NCBI GenBank assembly: GCA_026417845.1
Contig: JAOACM010000231.1
Location: 1 to 7,063, forward strand
Reading direction: 5' to 3'
Length of the DNA stretch: 7,063 nt
Source of the DNA: Planctomycetota bacterium
GTDB taxonomy: Bacteria > Planctomycetota > SZUA-567 > H5-PLA8 > CALKMO01
In this document: positions 6,687 to 7,063 of the stretch, piece after piece
Layout of the letters: each line of letters opens with the position of its first letter
Numbering within the stretch: the first letter of the stretch is position 1
The notes under the pieces: model-generated
What the model was told of the DNA's origin: nothing
The model's input: only the letters and a program-made list of their open reading frames with translations
Database searches by the model: none
Made by a program: the position numbers and the translations under genes

Positions 6687-6766
6687 GAGCCTGTCTGGAA
6701 ACTTCTGCTGTGCTCAAAGGCTTTCGCGCCATTCCGCCCGGCCATTTGGATGTTCCGGACAGGCTC
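6687..6766 (+). repeat. 80-base element with inverted-repeat ends (copies R3 and R4)
   Basis: GAGCCTGTCTGGAA (6687-6700) and TTCCGGACAGGCTC (6753-6766) are inverted repeats matching at 13 of 14 positions; the one mismatch becomes a G-U pair in RNA. The 52 bases between do not encode a protein. Each end is also a copy of the dispersed motif GAGCCTGTCCGGAAA. The form fits a tiny non-autonomous mobile element (MITE-like) or a REP-like palindromic repeat. No clear target-site duplication is seen in the flanks. Confidence 0.6.
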
Positions 6767-6786
6767 CCTGTTCCGGGCAGGATGTG

Positions 6787-6919
6787 GTAATTGTTTGCCG
6801 CTTCGTATGTGCGGGGGGCACAGGGGCGCGGGCGCTGGGCAATGGGAAGCGCTATCGCTGTTCGGCTCGGGCGCACCACTACGAGGGGCGCTCACGGTCT
6901 GAACCCGGCAAACAATTAC
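6787..6919 (+). ncRNA. Candidate structured leader or operator upstream of bioA
   Basis: A perfect 14-base inverted repeat, GTAATTGTTTGCCG (6787-6800) and CGGCAAACAATTAC (6906-6919), closes this 133-base segment. If transcribed, helix P1 is followed with no gap on its 5' side by P2 (6801-6807 with 6880-6886, 7 bp with one G-U), then P3 (6809-6813 with 6872-6876) and P4 (6832-6836 with 6848-6852). The 3' side has a 19-base unpaired stretch (6887-6905). G-tracts at 6813-6818, 6823-6826, 6830-6832, 6837-6839 and 6844-6846 fit a G-quadruplex motif. The 3' arm ends one base before the bioA ribosome site. It matches no riboswitch I know. The arms, AATTGTTTGCC and its complement, share 9 of 11 bases with a Bacillus-type BirA half-site (AATTGTTAACC), but the spacing is about 107 rather than about 15 bases. 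It could instead be a small inverted-repeat insertion. Confidence 0.45.
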
Positions 6920-6920
6920 T

Positions 6921-6928
6921 GGAGGAGG
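6921..6928 (+). promoter_or_regulatory. Ribosome binding site of bioA
   Basis: GGAGGAGG lies four bases before the ATG at 6933, with its first GGAGG seven bases away. It fixes the bioA start and sits one base after the 3' arm of the inverted repeat ending at 6919, so folding of that repeat could hinder ribosome access without pairing to the site itself. I see no anti-Shine-Dalgarno CCTCC in the leader. Confidence 0.75.
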
Positions 6929-6932
6929 CTCT

Positions 6933-7063
6933 ATGAGTACGATCCGGAACGGACATCGCCGCCAGAAGGAATCCTCCGGCGGCATCCGTTTCGACGCGGC
7001 GCGGCTGGTGCGCGCCGATCGGCGGATCCTCTGGCATCCGTTTACCCAGATGAAGGCCTACGC
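6933..7063 (+). CDS. bioA: Adenosylmethionine-8-amino-7-oxononanoate aminotransferase, N-terminal fragment
   Basis: Only the first 43 codons are present; the gene runs off the right end. The fragment contains DRRILWHPFTQMKAY (residues 29-43). The WHPFTQM segment (34-40) is the N-terminal hallmark of BioA, a PLP-dependent class III aminotransferase that makes 7,8-diaminononanoate in biotin synthesis with S-adenosylmethionine as amino donor. The first ~20 residues are basic and not conserved. The start is set by the strong GGAGGAGG at 6921. No neighbouring bio gene can be seen because the window ends. A related class III aminotransferase is possible, since the PLP lysine and most of the enzyme are missing. 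Confidence 0.82.
   Translation, partial: MSTIRNGHRRQKESSGGIRFDAARLVRADRRILWHPFTQMKAY

Noticed and set aside
6531..6902. Open frames on both strands in the gap between the small gene and bioA
   Set aside because: They cross repeats, hairpins and the inverted-repeat arms, have no credible ribosome sites and read as Arg/Pro/Ser-rich noise.
6787..6932. Known riboswitch, tRNA, SRP RNA, RNase P RNA or T-box upstream of bioA
   Set aside because: I compared by eye for hallmark sequences of these families (for example T-loop GTTCRANNC, cobalamin box, SAM-I core, SRP GGAAGCAGC-type core) and found none. A covariance-model search was not possible here.
1..7063. CRISPR array, prophage or complete insertion sequence
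   Set aside because: No regularly spaced direct repeats, phage genes or transposase frames are visible; the only repeats are the short GAGCCTGTCCGGAAA-type copies.

Overview
The window is a visibly GC-rich bacterial fragment, probably a metagenome contig end, because it opens with a complete 19-base Tn5/Nextera mosaic end that is sequencing adapter and not genome. The gene content points to an anaerobe with carbon monoxide and one-carbon (Wood-Ljungdahl type) metabolism. I cannot place it below the level of bacteria from this sequence alone.

Layout, left to right. Positions 1-19 are adapter. Positions 20-244 are non-coding and hold a dispersed-repeat copy (about 156-170, minus) and an intrinsic terminator (181-215, minus) that ends the main gene cluster. 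From 5696 down to 245 the minus strand carries four genes in transcription order: fhs (formate-tetrahydrofolate ligase), cooC (nickel-loading ATPase for carbon monoxide dehydrogenase), cooS (Ni-Fe-S carbon monoxide dehydrogenase) and cooF (four-cluster ferredoxin). The spacers are 180, 30 and 199 bases, so only cooC-cooS is tightly coupled. A possible fhs promoter lies near 5912-5941, which would give an mRNA leader of about 200 bases. Divergently on the plus strand, 6093-6527 encodes a small conserved protein that looks like the DUF6941 group. After 405 non-coding bases, the first 43 codons of bioA (biotin synthesis aminotransferase) run off the right end from 6933.

How the genes work together. 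CooS interconverts CO and CO2, CooC supplies its nickel, and CooF carries the electrons to or from CooS. Fhs activates formate onto tetrahydrofolate, the entry step of the methyl branch of the Wood-Ljungdahl pathway. No acetyl-CoA synthase, CO-sensing regulator or energy-converting hydrogenase is present in the window, so it does not show whether CODH serves carbon fixation, CO oxidation or redox balancing.

The parts least explained by known genes are the intergenic regions. The bioA leader (6787-6919) is bounded by a perfect 14-base inverted repeat and can fold into nested helices around a run of G-tracts. It does not match any riboswitch class I know, and its arms partly resemble BirA half-sites. 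A 15-base motif close to GAGCCTGTCCGGAAA occurs four times, all in intergenic DNA, and two of the copies form the ends of an 80-base inverted-repeat element.
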